Assembly: GCA_963663145.1 (NCBI GenBank)
Contig: OY760134.1
Coordinates: 620,001-684,000 of the forward strand
Length of the DNA: 64,000 nt
DNA from: Azotimanducus sp963663145
GTDB lineage: Bacteria > Pseudomonadota > Gammaproteobacteria > Pseudomonadales > Azotimanducaceae
Direction: 5' to 3'
In this document: positions 51,279-60,862 of the stretch, piece after piece
Numbering within the stretch: the stretch's first letter is position 1
How the letters are laid out: each line of letters opens with the position of its first letter
Position numbers and translations under genes: made by a program
The notes under the pieces: generated by a model
Told to the model about the DNA's origin: nothing
The model's database searches: none
What the model saw: the letters and a program-made list of their open reading frames with translations, nothing else

Positions 51279-52121
51279 ATGCGCCGATTCGCCTGTTGCG
51301 ACCTGAGGGTCTGCTCGACGTTTTTTGTTGTTGGCATGCTCGGTCTGAGTGTGGCCGCTGCTGCTTGGGGCCAGTCTTCGGCCTGTCCAGTCGAAGCGGA
51401 GGTGAAGTGGGTGGATGAGCCGATGAATCCGGATTTGTCCGACCTGCCCTCCCTGCAGCGGGGCTTTCGTCACTATGTGAATTACTGTTTGGGTTGCCAT
51501 GGACTCAAGTATCAACGCTATGAGCGCGCAGCCGACGATCTCGGCATTCCGTATGATTTGGTGCAGGAACATCTGATCTTTTCCGACCAGCTCATTGGAG
51601 AACTCATCACCACCTCTATGCCGGAAGAATCGGCGGCGTGGTTTGGTGTGGCACCCCCGGATTTGACGCTAGTGGCCAAGTTGCGCGATCCGACTTGGCT
51701 GTACAATTATCTGAACGCCTTTTACTTGGATCCTTGTCGGCCGTTTGGCGTCAACAACAAGGTGTTTCCCAATGTCGGCATGCCGCACGTGTTGTTGCCA
51801 TTGCAGGGCAAGCAACGCCCGGTGTGCAAACAGGTGCCGATGATCGCCGAGAACGGCGGAGAAGCGCGCGACCTGTTGATTCCGGGGAAGGTGCTGACGG
51901 AGGAAGCGTGCGGTCTCTTGGAAGTGGAGGAAGGATCAGGCAGCCTATCGGCTGAAGAATACCGTCAGTTCACTTGGGACATCGTGAATTTCCTGCACTA
52001 CGTCGCCGAGCCGGCGCGCATGGATCGGTATCGAATCGGCGTATATGTGCTCCTGTTCCTCGTGTTCCTGGGCGTCTTTACTTGGCTTTTGAATCGCGAA
52101 TACTGGAAGGACGTACGATGA
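51279..52121 (+). CDS. petC: Cytochrome bc1 cytochrome c1 subunit
   Basis: 280 aa from the ATG at 51279. Signal peptide to about residue 33 (AAAAWGQS). Heme c site CLGCH (Cys70, Cys73, His74), sixth-ligand Met near NVGMPHVL, and a C-terminal membrane anchor (YVLLFLVFLGVFTWLL). Completes the petABC operon. Confidence 0.95.
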   Translation: MRRFACCDLRVCSTFFVVGMLGLSVAAAAWGQSSACPVEAEVKWVDEPMNPDLSDLPSLQRGFRHYVNYCLGCHGLKYQRYERAADDLGIPYDLVQEHLIFSDQLIGELITTSMPEESAAWFGVAPPDLTLVAKLRDPTWLYNYLNAFYLDPCRPFGVNNKVFPNVGMPHVLLPLQGKQRPVCKQVPMIAENGGEARDLLIPGKVLTEEACGLLEVEEGSGSLSAEEYRQFTWDIVNFLHYVAEPARMDRYRIGVYVLLFLVFLGVFTWLLNREYWKDVR

Positions 52122-52148
52122 GGAAGGCCGCAGTTTTGGAGAATATCC

Positions 52149-52808
52149 GTGGAAGGGAGTGACCGTGACCTCGGGAACCAGTTTCTGGGTTCCCGCTCTT
52201 CAATTACGCTCTTTTCCGATCCCCAGGATCATGCTTCGCATAGGGTGCGTATGGTGCTTGCCGAAAAGGGCGTGTCGGTCGAGATCGTCAATGTGCAGCC
52301 CGGACAAGTGCGAGAAGATCTCGCGCAGATCAATCCTTACGGGGGTGCTCCAACCCTAGTGGACCGCGAACTCTCTCTGTACGAATCGCGCATCATCATG
52401 GAGTATCTCGACGAGCGTTTTCCGCACCCACCCTTACTGCCGGCCTATCCCGTATTGCGGGCCAAGATTCGACTATTGATGCACCGAATCGACCGAGACT
52501 GGTCTCCCGCAGTCAAGCTGCTTTCGGTTGGCCGGGCGAAGGAACCTGTGCTGGAAAAAGCCGCGAAAGACTTGCGCGAGAGCATCATTTCCACCGTGCC
52601 CGTGTTCGCCGAACACAAGTATTTTTTGAGTGACGAGTTTACGCTGGCGGACTGCTGTGTCGCCCCGATTCTATGGCGGCTCGATGCCTTGGATATCAAT
52701 CTTCCACCGCGCGTAAAACGATTGTTCAACCCCTACACCAGCCGCGTGTTTCAACGTGATTCCTTCCGTATCAGCTTGACGGAACTCGAACTAGAAATGG
52801 GTGCCTAA
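52149..52808 (+). CDS. sspA: Stringent starvation protein A (GST fold)
   Basis: 219 aa from a GTG at 52149. Thioredoxin-like N-domain SITLFSDPQDHASHRVRMVLAEKGVSVEI, then INPYGGAPTLVDRELSLYESRIIMEYLDERFPHPPLLP with the conserved PHP surface motif, then the helical GST-C domain. Binds RNA polymerase and alters promoter choice under stress. Order petABC-sspA-sspB is classical. Confidence 0.95.
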   Translation: MEGSDRDLGNQFLGSRSSITLFSDPQDHASHRVRMVLAEKGVSVEIVNVQPGQVREDLAQINPYGGAPTLVDRELSLYESRIIMEYLDERFPHPPLLPAYPVLRAKIRLLMHRIDRDWSPAVKLLSVGRAKEPVLEKAAKDLRESIISTVPVFAEHKYFLSDEFTLADCCVAPILWRLDALDINLPPRVKRLFNPYTSRVFQRDSFRISLTELELEMGA

Positions 52809-52825
52809 TAGGGCACTTGAGGACT

Positions 52826-53242
52826 GTGGCTGCCTCGGATCATTCGTCACGCAGCTTTACTCCAAAGCTGCCCTATCTCCTCTCAGCCTTGGTGCAATGG
52901 ATTCAAGACAACGGATGCACACCCATGCTGGTGGCATCGGTCGCCACGCCCGGTGTCTGCGTGCCCCAGGGGTACGAGCGGGATGGGATGATCACCCTCA
53001 ACATATCCGATCAGGCTGTGCAGGGCCTTGCCATCGACCAGCAGCTCGTGAGCTTCTCCGCCCGATTCGGCGGACGGCAATTCGACGTGCGTCTACCACT
53101 CGCGTCCTTACAGGTCCTGTTCGCGAGGGAAGATCCGCAGAATAGCGCCGTGTCGCTTGTCGAGGCCGCTGCGGAATTATCCGAGAACGACAAGCCTGAA
53201 GAGCAAACCCGCAGTTCGCCAAAGCTAAGGCTGGTTGAATGA
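52826..53242 (+). CDS. sspB: ClpXP adaptor SspB
   Basis: About 138 aa from a GTG at 52826 (GAGGA just upstream); a TTG at 52817 is the alternative. PKLPYLLSALVQWIQDNGCTP, PGVCVPQGYERDGMITLNISDQAV, FSARFGGRQFDVRLPLASLQVLFARE match SspB. The C-terminal tail ends SPKLRLVE, the ClpX-binding XB peptide. It delivers ssrA-tagged proteins to ClpXP. Follows sspA by 17 nt. Confidence 0.94.
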   Translation: MAASDHSSRSFTPKLPYLLSALVQWIQDNGCTPMLVASVATPGVCVPQGYERDGMITLNISDQAVQGLAIDQQLVSFSARFGGRQFDVRLPLASLQVLFAREDPQNSAVSLVEAAAELSENDKPEEQTRSSPKLRLVE

Positions 53243-53259
53243 GCGGTTATTGAAGCAGA

Positions 53260-53850
53260 CTAATCGCCTCGCTCTACAGGCTCCACGTACTCGAACAGCT
53301 TGACCACCCTCAGTACGCCCGAGGTCTGCGATGCTATGGCGGCTGCTGCGGTGCCTTCTTCCTCGCTCAGGCTGCCCATCAGGTAGACGACGTGATTGAC
53401 CGTGACCACCTTGACGCGCAATCCCGCCACGTCGTCCGAACCGAGCAACCCTGTCTTGACCTTGCTGGTGAGAAGACTGTCATTGGTACGCGCAAGAAAT
53501 GCGGGCTTGGCGCTGACTGCAAGCTCATTGTGTATGCCACGAACTTGTCGCACCTTCAGCACTTGTTGTTCCGCGAGCGTTTTCAGCGACTCGCTTGGCA
53601 CCTCCCCCGCAAGCAGCACGATTGCATCCATACTGACCACCTTGATGCGCGCGTCTTTCATATCGTCATGCGCTTCTTCGATCAAATCGAGCGCCGCGCG
53701 TTCTATGTAGCCATCGTCAATGATCTGCCCCGGTGTCCTGCCTTCTCCGGTGTAGGTGCCGCAAGCAGTCAGCGTGAGACAGGTGAGGGTCAACCAGAGG
53801 AATCCGAGTGGTCCCCGATCGCTTGCGGATTTCATTTGTCGTTTCGCCAT
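53260..53850 (-). CDS. dolP: BON-domain outer-membrane lipoprotein DolP
   Basis: 196 aa. Lipobox LTAC after a hydrophobic stretch (LTLTCLTLTAC). Two BON domains: about 40-110 (IKVVSMDAIVLLAGEVPSE, VRQVRGIHNELAV) and 115-190 (LRVKVVTVNHVVYLMGSLSEEE, VLRVVKLFEYVE). Outer membrane integrity factor. Overlaps yraN by 19 nt. Minus-strand operon lpoA-yraN-dolP; diaA, which lies between them in E. coli, is missing. Confidence 0.93.
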   Translation of the reverse strand: MAKRQMKSASDRGPLGFLWLTLTCLTLTACGTYTGEGRTPGQIIDDGYIERAALDLIEEAHDDMKDARIKVVSMDAIVLLAGEVPSESLKTLAEQQVLKVRQVRGIHNELAVSAKPAFLARTNDSLLTSKVKTGLLGSDDVAGLRVKVVTVNHVVYLMGSLSEEEGTAAAAIASQTSGVLRVVKLFEYVEPVERGD

Positions 53851-54263
53851 GATTCACATCCCGTTTGCTGCCCGGCAACGAACGCATTTTCCACCCAATC
53901 GCACCTGAGGAACAAGCCTTTACCCGATACGCCGGCCACATCGAAGCGCACCTTGCAGTGCTTCAATGCCAAATGTCTTTGCAGAAACCGTCGCGCACCG
54001 CGAATAATTCGCTGTTGCTTGTCGGGTGTCACCGATTCTGCGGCGCCTCCGTGAGTTTCATGCCGCCGGTAGCGGACCTCCATGATGACCACGAGGTCTC
54101 CTCTGCGCGCGATCAGGTCAATTTCTCCGCCCTTCCACAAGTAATTGCGCGTCAGAATCGAGAAGCCGCGCTTTCTCATCGCACGTGCGACGAATCGCTC
54201 GGCACGTCGGCCGACGCGCATCCGAGGTGTCATTTTGGGCGGCTTCCACCACGCGCCGTTCAT
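53832..54263 (-). CDS. yraN: YraN (UPF0102) nuclease-like protein
   Basis: 143 aa; the ATG at 54263 overlaps the lpoA stop by 4 nt. RRAERFVARAMRKRGFSILTRNY, then KGGEIDLIARRGDLVVIMEVRYRR shows the E-x-D...E-V-K-like restriction-endonuclease core (Glu-Ile-Asp and Glu-Val-Arg). Ends KVRFDVAGVSG. Function unproven in the family. Confidence 0.92.
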   Translation of the reverse strand: MNGAWWKPPKMTPRMRVGRRAERFVARAMRKRGFSILTRNYLWKGGEIDLIARRGDLVVIMEVRYRRHETHGGAAESVTPDKQQRIIRGARRFLQRHLALKHCKVRFDVAGVSGKGLFLRCDWVENAFVAGQQTGCESWRNDK

Positions 54264-56107
54264 TCGTCATCAGACACTGCGACAACATCTCCCGAACGCA
54301 CTTGGCTCCAAACAAGTTGGCGGGCTATTTGATTGCCGCTGATGCTCAGCAGGCCTCCCGACCCCTGCAGGGCATCAAACAAGGAACTCTGCTGTAGCGA
54401 GCGCAACAAGTAGAACCGGTCAACCAAGCGAAAGCAATCAACCCCCACTGCGCGAAAGGTGTCCATCATCGGAGGTGCTTGCCCAAATTCGTTCAATAGC
54501 TGTTGCTTGATCTCGGTATTGTTGAGGTTCCAGGGCAGATCAAGAAATCGCGCGCCTTCAAACGTGTGCCGATCACTTTGGCGCACTTCCCACAACATGC
54601 GCGAAGTGCCATACAGCGGCACATCGCCCGCATCGTGATAGCGAAGCGCGGGGGCCAAGGCGGCGGACAGCTTCCCGTCCACCAAGGCCACAATGGCATC
54701 GATATCCTGCCGTCTGCGAGCTTCTGTATCCACACTGCCGTGCAAGAGTCGTTCAATTCCGCGAATGCGTGCTTGGGAGCCATCCACAAGCAGTGAGAGT
54801 CCAACCTCTTCCGTGACTGCCGCGGTGCCGCCGAGTTGTACGCTTCCCATCAGTGTTTCCAAGCCGAGCGTGTCTCTCAAGGTGTCGAGGGCGCGCCGCG
54901 ACCATCCGCTTTGCGAGTGGTATGTCAGTATTCGGCTCGCGCCCTGAGCCCGAATGCGTCGCGCCAAAGACTTGATTTCATCTTCCGTGGAAAGTTGCAG
55001 CATGAATTGTCCATCCCTCAGGAAGTCTGTATTTTCGACAGGATTGAGGGCGATCCAGCCGAATTCCCTTGGCAGCACAGCGTGGAATCGATCAAGCTTG
55101 GATCTGGAAACCGGGCCGACCACCACCTGTACCCGTTCGCCGATGAGTTCCGAGGCCAAGCGGGCGTAGTCGGCATCGCTGTTCAGTAGATTGGCATCAT
55201 GGACGGTGAAGCGCACTTGGGTATCGGATGCAGAGGCGAACCAAGCGCTCACAAAACCATCGAGGAAGGCATTTCCAAGGGCGCGCAGTTGTCCGGAAAG
55301 GGGCAGAACAAGGCCAACTCGTATAGGGCTGATCGAAGCCTCGGTGATGAGTTGCAGGGTTCGCGGAAGATTATGCGGAGCGATGGATCCGGACGCCCGG
55401 CGCAAGGCGCGCCGCAAGCGACGCTGCTGTTCCTTGAGGTTTGGCGCGGTCAGCAATTCGGCACTCAGTTGCCGCCACCTATGTGATTCGTCCTCGGCTC
55501 GAATTTCCGATACGGCCACTTGGTCTTTATTACCGTGCCAAGTCGGCGCGAAGATCAGCGCTTTCCAGAAGACATCCCGCCAGACTTGGTCTCTTCGTTC
55601 TGGTGATTGGCCAAGGAGCAGTTGCTGCGCCTTATGTCCCCGTCGCATGGAAATCAACACTTGGGCATGGCTGAGGAGAAGATGGTGCGCTTGTTCCGGA
55701 GAAGATGCCGACACCCTCGCGTCGCTCACCTTCTGCAGGGCTTCATCAAAGGAACCCTCAAGAGCCAAGCGTTCAGCCCGCAAGAGTTCGAATCGCCATC
55801 TCTGTGCGGCGGACAGCCGGGAAGCACTAAGTTCGCTTTCGAGGCGCGCAGCGGCAGGCAGGTCGCCACCCATCAGATAGCCACTCAGCGCGCTCAATCG
55901 CAGCGCTGTTTCGGACGCGCCGCTCGCCTTGGAGAGGCGAGATTCGAGTTGCCTCGGGCTCATCGCTTCGAAGCGCTGCGCAGATGCCGGAAGGCCGGAC
56001 GCCGTCGGCTGCCGGGATTCCCGCGTGGTGCTTTCACATCCCCATGCTGCGAGAATAGCGGCAAGTAGAAGGATTCGAGCGGATCTGTGTTGTTGGAAGG
56101 TTGTCAT
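54260..56107 (-). CDS. lpoA: Penicillin-binding protein activator LpoA
   Basis: 615 aa from the ATG at 56107 (a GTG at 56137 is possible). Lipoprotein signal ILLLAAILAAWGCES; the residue before Cys is Gly, but Trp at -2 is unusual. An N-terminal TPR-like part (about 40-250) is followed by a periplasmic-binding-protein fold (IRVGLVLPLSGQLRALGNAFLDGF, VVGPVSRSKL, ILTYHSQSGWSRRALDTL). Activates PBP1a. The start codon overlaps the rsmI start on the other strand. Confidence 0.92.
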   Translation of the reverse strand: MTTFQQHRSARILLLAAILAAWGCESTTRESRQPTASGLPASAQRFEAMSPRQLESRLSKASGASETALRLSALSGYLMGGDLPAAARLESELSASRLSAAQRWRFELLRAERLALEGSFDEALQKVSDARVSASSPEQAHHLLLSHAQVLISMRRGHKAQQLLLGQSPERRDQVWRDVFWKALIFAPTWHGNKDQVAVSEIRAEDESHRWRQLSAELLTAPNLKEQQRRLRRALRRASGSIAPHNLPRTLQLITEASISPIRVGLVLPLSGQLRALGNAFLDGFVSAWFASASDTQVRFTVHDANLLNSDADYARLASELIGERVQVVVGPVSRSKLDRFHAVLPREFGWIALNPVENTDFLRDGQFMLQLSTEDEIKSLARRIRAQGASRILTYHSQSGWSRRALDTLRDTLGLETLMGSVQLGGTAAVTEEVGLSLLVDGSQARIRGIERLLHGSVDTEARRRQDIDAIVALVDGKLSAALAPALRYHDAGDVPLYGTSRMLWEVRQSDRHTFEGARFLDLPWNLNNTEIKQQLLNEFGQAPPMMDTFRAVGVDCFRLVDRFYLLRSLQQSSLFDALQGSGGLLSISGNQIARQLVWSQVRSGDVVAVSDDE

Positions 56108-56942
56108 GAGTGATGCGAGGTTGTACGTGGTTGCCACGCCGATTGGTCACCTTGATGATATTACGCTTCGGGCAGTTGAGATTTTACGCCGGGTTGACCT
56201 GGTGGCGTCTGAGGACACGAGAAGGTCCCGCTCGCTCCTATCGCACATAGAGGCTTTCCCAAAACCACTCGTTTCGTGCAATGAACACAACGAGTCAAAA
56301 CGTGTGCCGGAACTCATTGCAAAGCTGGAATCGGGACAGTCGATTGCCCTGATCAGCGATGCCGGTACGCCGCTCATCTCCGATCCGGGATTTCGGTTGG
56401 TGAGGGCGGCGCACGAGGCCGGTCAGAAGGTGGTGCCAATCCCCGGACCGAGCGCGCTGGTGGCCGCGCTCTCGGTGTGTCCCTTGGCGAGCGAGAGATT
56501 CGTGTTCGACGGATTCTTGCCGAGCCGCTCGCAAGCGAGACGCAAGCACCTTACGGAACTCGATGCGCTTGGTGTTTCGATGGTACTGTTCGAGGCGCCC
56601 CATCGGATGCTTGCCACGATTGAAGATATTCTTATCGTCATGGGCGACAGGCGGATGATGGTGGCGAGGGAGCTGACCAAGATGTACGAAAGCTTGCATC
56701 TGGGGACGGTAACTGAAATGCGAGATAGATTTCTGCACGAGGCGCCGCGCGGCGAATTGGTGCTGGTGGTGGAAAAGCGTGCGCGAGAAGAATCGGGTGG
56801 AATTTCGCGTGAAGCGGAGGCATTGCTGCAGCTACTGCTCACCGAGTTGCCCGCTTCGCAAGCAGCCCGCCTCGCAGCGCGCGCTACCGGAGAATCGCGC
56901 GGCGCCACCTACCGGCGAGCCTTGGAAGTGAAGAGGCCTTAG
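56106..56942 (+). CDS. rsmI: 16S rRNA 2'-O-ribose C1402 methyltransferase
   Basis: 278 aa from the ATG at 56106, with GGAAGG 5 nt upstream. SDARLYVVATPIGHLDDITLR, ASEDTRRSRSLLSHIE, ALISDAGTPLISDPGFRLV, PIPGPSALVAALSV, FEAPHRMLATIEDI match RsmI. The tetrapyrrole-methylase fold binds SAM. Divergent from lpoA as in E. coli, with the two ATGs sharing bases (CATG). Confidence 0.96.
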   Translation: MSDARLYVVATPIGHLDDITLRAVEILRRVDLVASEDTRRSRSLLSHIEAFPKPLVSCNEHNESKRVPELIAKLESGQSIALISDAGTPLISDPGFRLVRAAHEAGQKVVPIPGPSALVAALSVCPLASERFVFDGFLPSRSQARRKHLTELDALGVSMVLFEAPHRMLATIEDILIVMGDRRMMVARELTKMYESLHLGTVTEMRDRFLHEAPRGELVLVVEKRAREESGGISREAEALLQLLLTELPASQAARLAARATGESRGATYRRALEVKRP

Positions 56943-56970
56943 CGCTCCTTTTGTTTGACGCATAAAGCAG

Positions 56971-58209
56971 ATGCTGGCAGAGAATATCCCGTTCAATACG
57001 CTCCTCGTCCTATTGAGTCTGGTTGCGGGCGTGGCCCTATTGCGCTCGCGTGTGACCAAGACAGATCTTTGGCACGCGACCCTGACGCCATTGTCGTCAA
57101 TCATCGGCAGTGGGTTTCTCATCATGGCACCCCTGCTGGCGAGTATTGTGGGCCCGCTGTCGCCGATTGCCATTGTTGGCATTGTGCTGATCGCCTTTTC
57201 GGCTGGACACGTCATCAGGTTCAATATTCGTTTCCTTGAACCACGCCTCGCCGAAGGTCGGCTGCTACCGGGTACGCGGCACATCGAACAACTCGGAAAC
57301 TTGGTGCTTGCATTCGCCTACGTGGTGGCGGTTGCCTTCTATTTGTCGCTGCTTTCGAGCTTCCTGCTTAATTATTTCGCTGTCTCCAGTCTATTTCTAG
57401 AGCGGTGCCTGACGACTTCAATTATTGTCTTCATCACCACGGTGGGATACCTGCGCGGACTCGGCGGCCTCGAGCGTCTGGAAGCCTTTTCAGTCAACAT
57501 TCAGCTCGCGGTCATCGCTTCCCTGATGGTTGGACTTGTGTTGTTCTCCATCAGCTTTTATTCAAGCTCGGAACTCGATATCCAATACACCTTGAGACCG
57601 ATTCCCGTACAACTTCAAATGCTGGCGGGAGCGCTATTGATCGTGCAGGGGTTCGAGACGTCGCGATTTCTCGGCGATAGCTACTCACAAGAGATACGAG
57701 TAAAAAGTAGCAGAAACGCACAAATCATCTCGGGCATCCTATACGTGGCATCGGTTGCTCTCCTCATGCCGGTAGTGCAGGGCATGGATCTTCACGAGGT
57801 GAAGCTGGCGGAAATCGTGCAGGCGATGATGCCCGTCGCGCTGGTTTTACCGGCGATGTTGATGCTGGCGGCAATCATGAGCCAGTTTAGCGCCGCAGTT
57901 GCCGACTTGGGCGGCGGCGGCGGTCTGCTCAGAGAAGGTACCCGTGCGCGCGTTGCCACCCGCTTCGGCTATATCCTGGTGTCGGCCTTTGCGGTAGGGC
58001 TCGTATGGACCGTGGACCTCCTTGAAATCGTCGCGATCGCTTCCAAGGCCTTCGCAAGCTACTATCTGCTACAGACTCTTCTCGCGATCATCTACAACCG
58101 TAAAGATCGTCCGCAAGGTGCCAAGTTGACGGTCGTGAACGAAGTGTTCTTCTCAATCCTCGCCTTGGTATTGGCATACATTGTCGTTTGTTCCATCTCC
58201 GCGGAGTGA
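56971..58209 (+). CDS. Polytopic membrane protein, transporter-like
   Basis: 412 aa with 10-12 predicted hydrophobic helices and very few charged residues. Opening LAENIPFNTLLVLLSLVAGVALL, then STIIGSGFLIMAP-like SSIIGSGFLIMAPLLASIVG, which has the small-residue G-S-G-F turn of LeuT-fold transporters, and VQGFETSRFLGDSY. I do not recognise a named family; an APC-superfamily secondary transporter is the best guess. Follows rsmI by 28 nt. Confidence 0.7.
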   Translation: MLAENIPFNTLLVLLSLVAGVALLRSRVTKTDLWHATLTPLSSIIGSGFLIMAPLLASIVGPLSPIAIVGIVLIAFSAGHVIRFNIRFLEPRLAEGRLLPGTRHIEQLGNLVLAFAYVVAVAFYLSLLSSFLLNYFAVSSLFLERCLTTSIIVFITTVGYLRGLGGLERLEAFSVNIQLAVIASLMVGLVLFSISFYSSSELDIQYTLRPIPVQLQMLAGALLIVQGFETSRFLGDSYSQEIRVKSSRNAQIISGILYVASVALLMPVVQGMDLHEVKLAEIVQAMMPVALVLPAMLMLAAIMSQFSAAVADLGGGGGLLREGTRARVATRFGYILVSAFAVGLVWTVDLLEIVAIASKAFASYYLLQTLLAIIYNRKDRPQGAKLTVVNEVFFSILALVLAYIVVCSISAE

Positions 58210-58227
58210 GCCTGGCTTGACGCAACA

Positions 58228-59589
58228 CTAGTACCTGTAAGCTTGGGGCTTGAAGGGCCCGTCATTCGGAACATCTATGTAGTCGGCCTGCTCTTGCGTC
58301 AAACGCGTGACCACTCCGCCAAAGCCTTCCACCATGAGCGCGGCGACCTCTTCGTCGAGTTTTTTTGGCAGCACTTGGATATTGACCGGCGCGCGTTGCT
58401 TCTCCGGTTGGCCTGCCCAGGATTCTTCATAGAGGTGCATTTGCGCAAGAACCTGATTGGCGAAGGATCCGTCCATGATGCGCGATGGGTGTCCCATGGC
58501 GTTGCCTAGATTCACGAGACGACCTTCTGAGAGCAGGATTAGAAAGTCATCTTCGTCTTGGGAGCGAAAGACTTGGTGTACTTGCTCCTTGACTTCCTCA
58601 AACCGCCAATGCTCGCGCATATGGGCGGTGTCGATCTCGTTGTCGAAGTGTCCGATGTTGCAGACGATCGCGCCGCTTTTGAGGGATTGCAGCACGTTCG
58701 AATCGCAGACGTGTACGTTGCCCGTGCAGGTGACCACCAAGTCGGTCTCCGCGAGCAGCCGCGAATCCACATCCTCAGCGCGTCCGGTGTTGTGTCCATT
58801 CGAATAGTGGGACACGACCTCGAAACCGTCCATGCAGGCTTGCATGGCGCAGATTGGATCGACCTCGACAATGCGCACGATCATGCCTTCTTGACGCAGG
58901 CTCTGAGCCGAGCCCTTGCCAACATCGCCATAGCCGAACACGAGGGCGCGCTTGCCGGAGAGCAACATGTCGGTGGCGCGCTTGATCGCATCGTTGAGTC
59001 CGTGTCGGCAGCCGTACTTGTTGTCGTTCTTGGACTTGGTGACCGAATCGTTGACGTTGATGGCCGGCACCTTGAGTTCGTCTCGATCCAGCATTTGCAG
59101 CAATCGATGCACGCCGGTGGTGGTCTCCTCGCTGATGCCATGAATAGCGTTGAGCATGTCGGGATACTTGTTGTGGATAACCTCGGTGAGGTCGCCGCCA
59201 TCATCGAGCAGAAGGTTGGCGTTCCAAGGCTCACCCGCTTTCAGTATGGTTTGCTCGATGCACCACCAATACTCTTCTTCGGTCTCGCCTTTCCAGGCGA
59301 ATACGGGAATCCCGGCCTCGGCCATGGCAGCTGCGGCGTGATCTTGTGTGGAGAAGATATTGCAGGAGGACCAGCGCACCTTGGCACCGAGCGCGACAAG
59401 CGTCTCTATGAGCACGCCGGTCTGTACGGTCATGTGAATGCAGCCGATGATGCGAGCGCCGGCCAGGGGTTGAGTCGTAGCATATCGTCGGCGCAGCGCC
59501 ATGAGCGCGGGCATTTCCTTCTCTGCGAGCGCGATCTCGCGTCGTCCAAACGACGCAAGGCCAATGTCCGCCACTTTGTAATCCGTCAC
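58228..59589 (-). CDS. ahcY: Adenosylhomocysteinase
   Basis: 453 aa from a GTG at 59589 with AAGGAG 7 nt upstream; the frame is open to 59802 but overlaps the divergent aminotransferase. YKVADIGLASFGRREIALAEKEMP, CIHMTVQTGVLIETLVALGA, VFAWKGETEEEYWWCIEQT, VNDSVTKSKNDNKYGCRHG and the NAD motif VFGYGDVGKGSAQSL are in order. Splits SAH into adenosine and homocysteine. No SAH riboswitch was recognised upstream. Divergent from the methionine aminotransferase-like gene. Confidence 0.96.
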   Translation of the reverse strand: MTDYKVADIGLASFGRREIALAEKEMPALMALRRRYATTQPLAGARIIGCIHMTVQTGVLIETLVALGAKVRWSSCNIFSTQDHAAAAMAEAGIPVFAWKGETEEEYWWCIEQTILKAGEPWNANLLLDDGGDLTEVIHNKYPDMLNAIHGISEETTTGVHRLLQMLDRDELKVPAINVNDSVTKSKNDNKYGCRHGLNDAIKRATDMLLSGKRALVFGYGDVGKGSAQSLRQEGMIVRIVEVDPICAMQACMDGFEVVSHYSNGHNTGRAEDVDSRLLAETDLVVTCTGNVHVCDSNVLQSLKSGAIVCNIGHFDNEIDTAHMREHWRFEEVKEQVHQVFRSQDEDDFLILLSEGRLVNLGNAMGHPSRIMDGSFANQVLAQMHLYEESWAGQPEKQRAPVNIQVLPKKLDEEVAALMVEGFGGVVTRLTQEQADYIDVPNDGPFKPQAYRY

Positions 59590-59710
59590 GCGGTTTCTCC
59601 TTGTCTGATCTTCAAAGCGGGGAGATTCTAAATGAAGATTGGTGCCTGTCCCCGTCAGACCCGCATAATGGCATACTGCCGCGCGCCAGTTCACAACAAG
59701 AGAGCCTTCA

Positions 59711-60862
59711 TTGACGTCTTCGATTCCCACCAAACTCCAAGGTGTTGGCACCACCATCTTCACGGTGATGTCCAAATTGGCGCAAGACGAGGGTGCGATC
59801 AATCTCTCACAGGGATACCCGGATTTCGACGGGCCCAGCGCCCTTCTGGAGCGGGTGATCCACTACCTCAAGTCTGGCTACAACCAATATGGACCCATGG
59901 CCGGGGTGCCAATGCTGCGCGAAGTGGTGAGCGAAAAGGTGAAGGCCTGCTATGGCTGTATAGCGGACCCCGAGTCGCAGATCACCATCACCCCTGGTGC
60001 CACGGAAGCCCTGTTTGTGGCGGTGAGTGCGCTCATTCACCCGGGAGACGAGGTGATCATTCTTGATCCGGCCTACGACACCTATGATCCTGCGGTACGC
60101 TTGAATGGCGGTGTGCCGGTGCATGTGCCACTCAAGTCCGCCGACTTTAGCGTGGATTGGCAAGCCGTGGAAGATCGCATCTCTGCGCGCACGCGCCTGC
60201 TGATGACCAACACGCCCCACAACCCGACCGGTGCCGCTTGGGACGCCTCCGACATCGCCTCTTTGCGCGAGATTCAGGCGCGCTACGGTCTCTTTGTGGT
60301 GGCCGATGAAGTCTACGAACATATCGTGTTTGACGGACAGCAACATGAGAGTCTGCTGCGCTACCCTGATATCCTCGAACGCGGTCTGGTGATCTCATCC
60401 TTTGGAAAGACCCTGCACACCACGGGCTGGCGCATAGGCGCGTGCGTGGCGCCCGCGCCGCTGACGGTGGAATTCCGCAAAATCCACCAGTTTGTCAACT
60501 TCTCGACCAACGCTCCCCTGCAGCACGGGATCGCCGACTTCTTGAGACATCATCCAGAGCACTATCAGGACCTGCCGCGTTTCTATCAACAGAAGCGGGA
60601 TCTATTTGTGGATTTGCTCTCTTGTTCGCGATTCAAGCTCTATCCGTCCAAGGGAACCTACTTCCAACTGGCTGACTATTCGGAGATTTCCGACGAGAAG
60701 GATGTGGACTTCGCGAAACGGCTGACGCGGGAAATCAAGGTGGCGAGCGTGCCCGTATCCGTGTTCTGTAAAGAGCTGCCTGATTCACGAGTGCTGCGGT
60801 TCTGTTTCGCCAAACATGAGGACACCCTGCGTGAAGCGGCAGAACGTCTATGCGCGCTCTGA
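59711..60862 (+). CDS. ybdL: YbdL-like methionine/aromatic PLP aminotransferase
   Basis: 383 aa from a TTG at 59711. Class I fold type I: INLSQGYPDFDGP, YGPMAGVPMLREVVSEKV, TPGATEALFVAVSALI, ILDPAYDTYDP, NTPHNPTGAAW, and SSFGKTLHTTGWRIG with the PLP Lys. The NLSQGYPDF opening is that of YbdL/KAT-type enzymes that act on methionine and aromatic amino acids. Opposite to ahcY, so both may serve methionine recycling. Confidence 0.9.
   Translation: MTSSIPTKLQGVGTTIFTVMSKLAQDEGAINLSQGYPDFDGPSALLERVIHYLKSGYNQYGPMAGVPMLREVVSEKVKACYGCIADPESQITITPGATEALFVAVSALIHPGDEVIILDPAYDTYDPAVRLNGGVPVHVPLKSADFSVDWQAVEDRISARTRLLMTNTPHNPTGAAWDASDIASLREIQARYGLFVVADEVYEHIVFDGQQHESLLRYPDILERGLVISSFGKTLHTTGWRIGACVAPAPLTVEFRKIHQFVNFSTNAPLQHGIADFLRHHPEHYQDLPRFYQQKRDLFVDLLSCSRFKLYPSKGTYFQLADYSEISDEKDVDFAKRLTREIKVASVPVSVFCKELPDSRVLRFCFAKHEDTLREAAERLCAL

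Noticed and set aside
58558..59631. 357-codon frame antisense to ahcY
   Set aside because: Shadow frame; ahcY motifs are unambiguous on the other strand.
59590..59710. SAH riboswitch upstream of ahcY
   Set aside because: The conserved core of that riboswitch could not be found in the 120-bp divergent gap.
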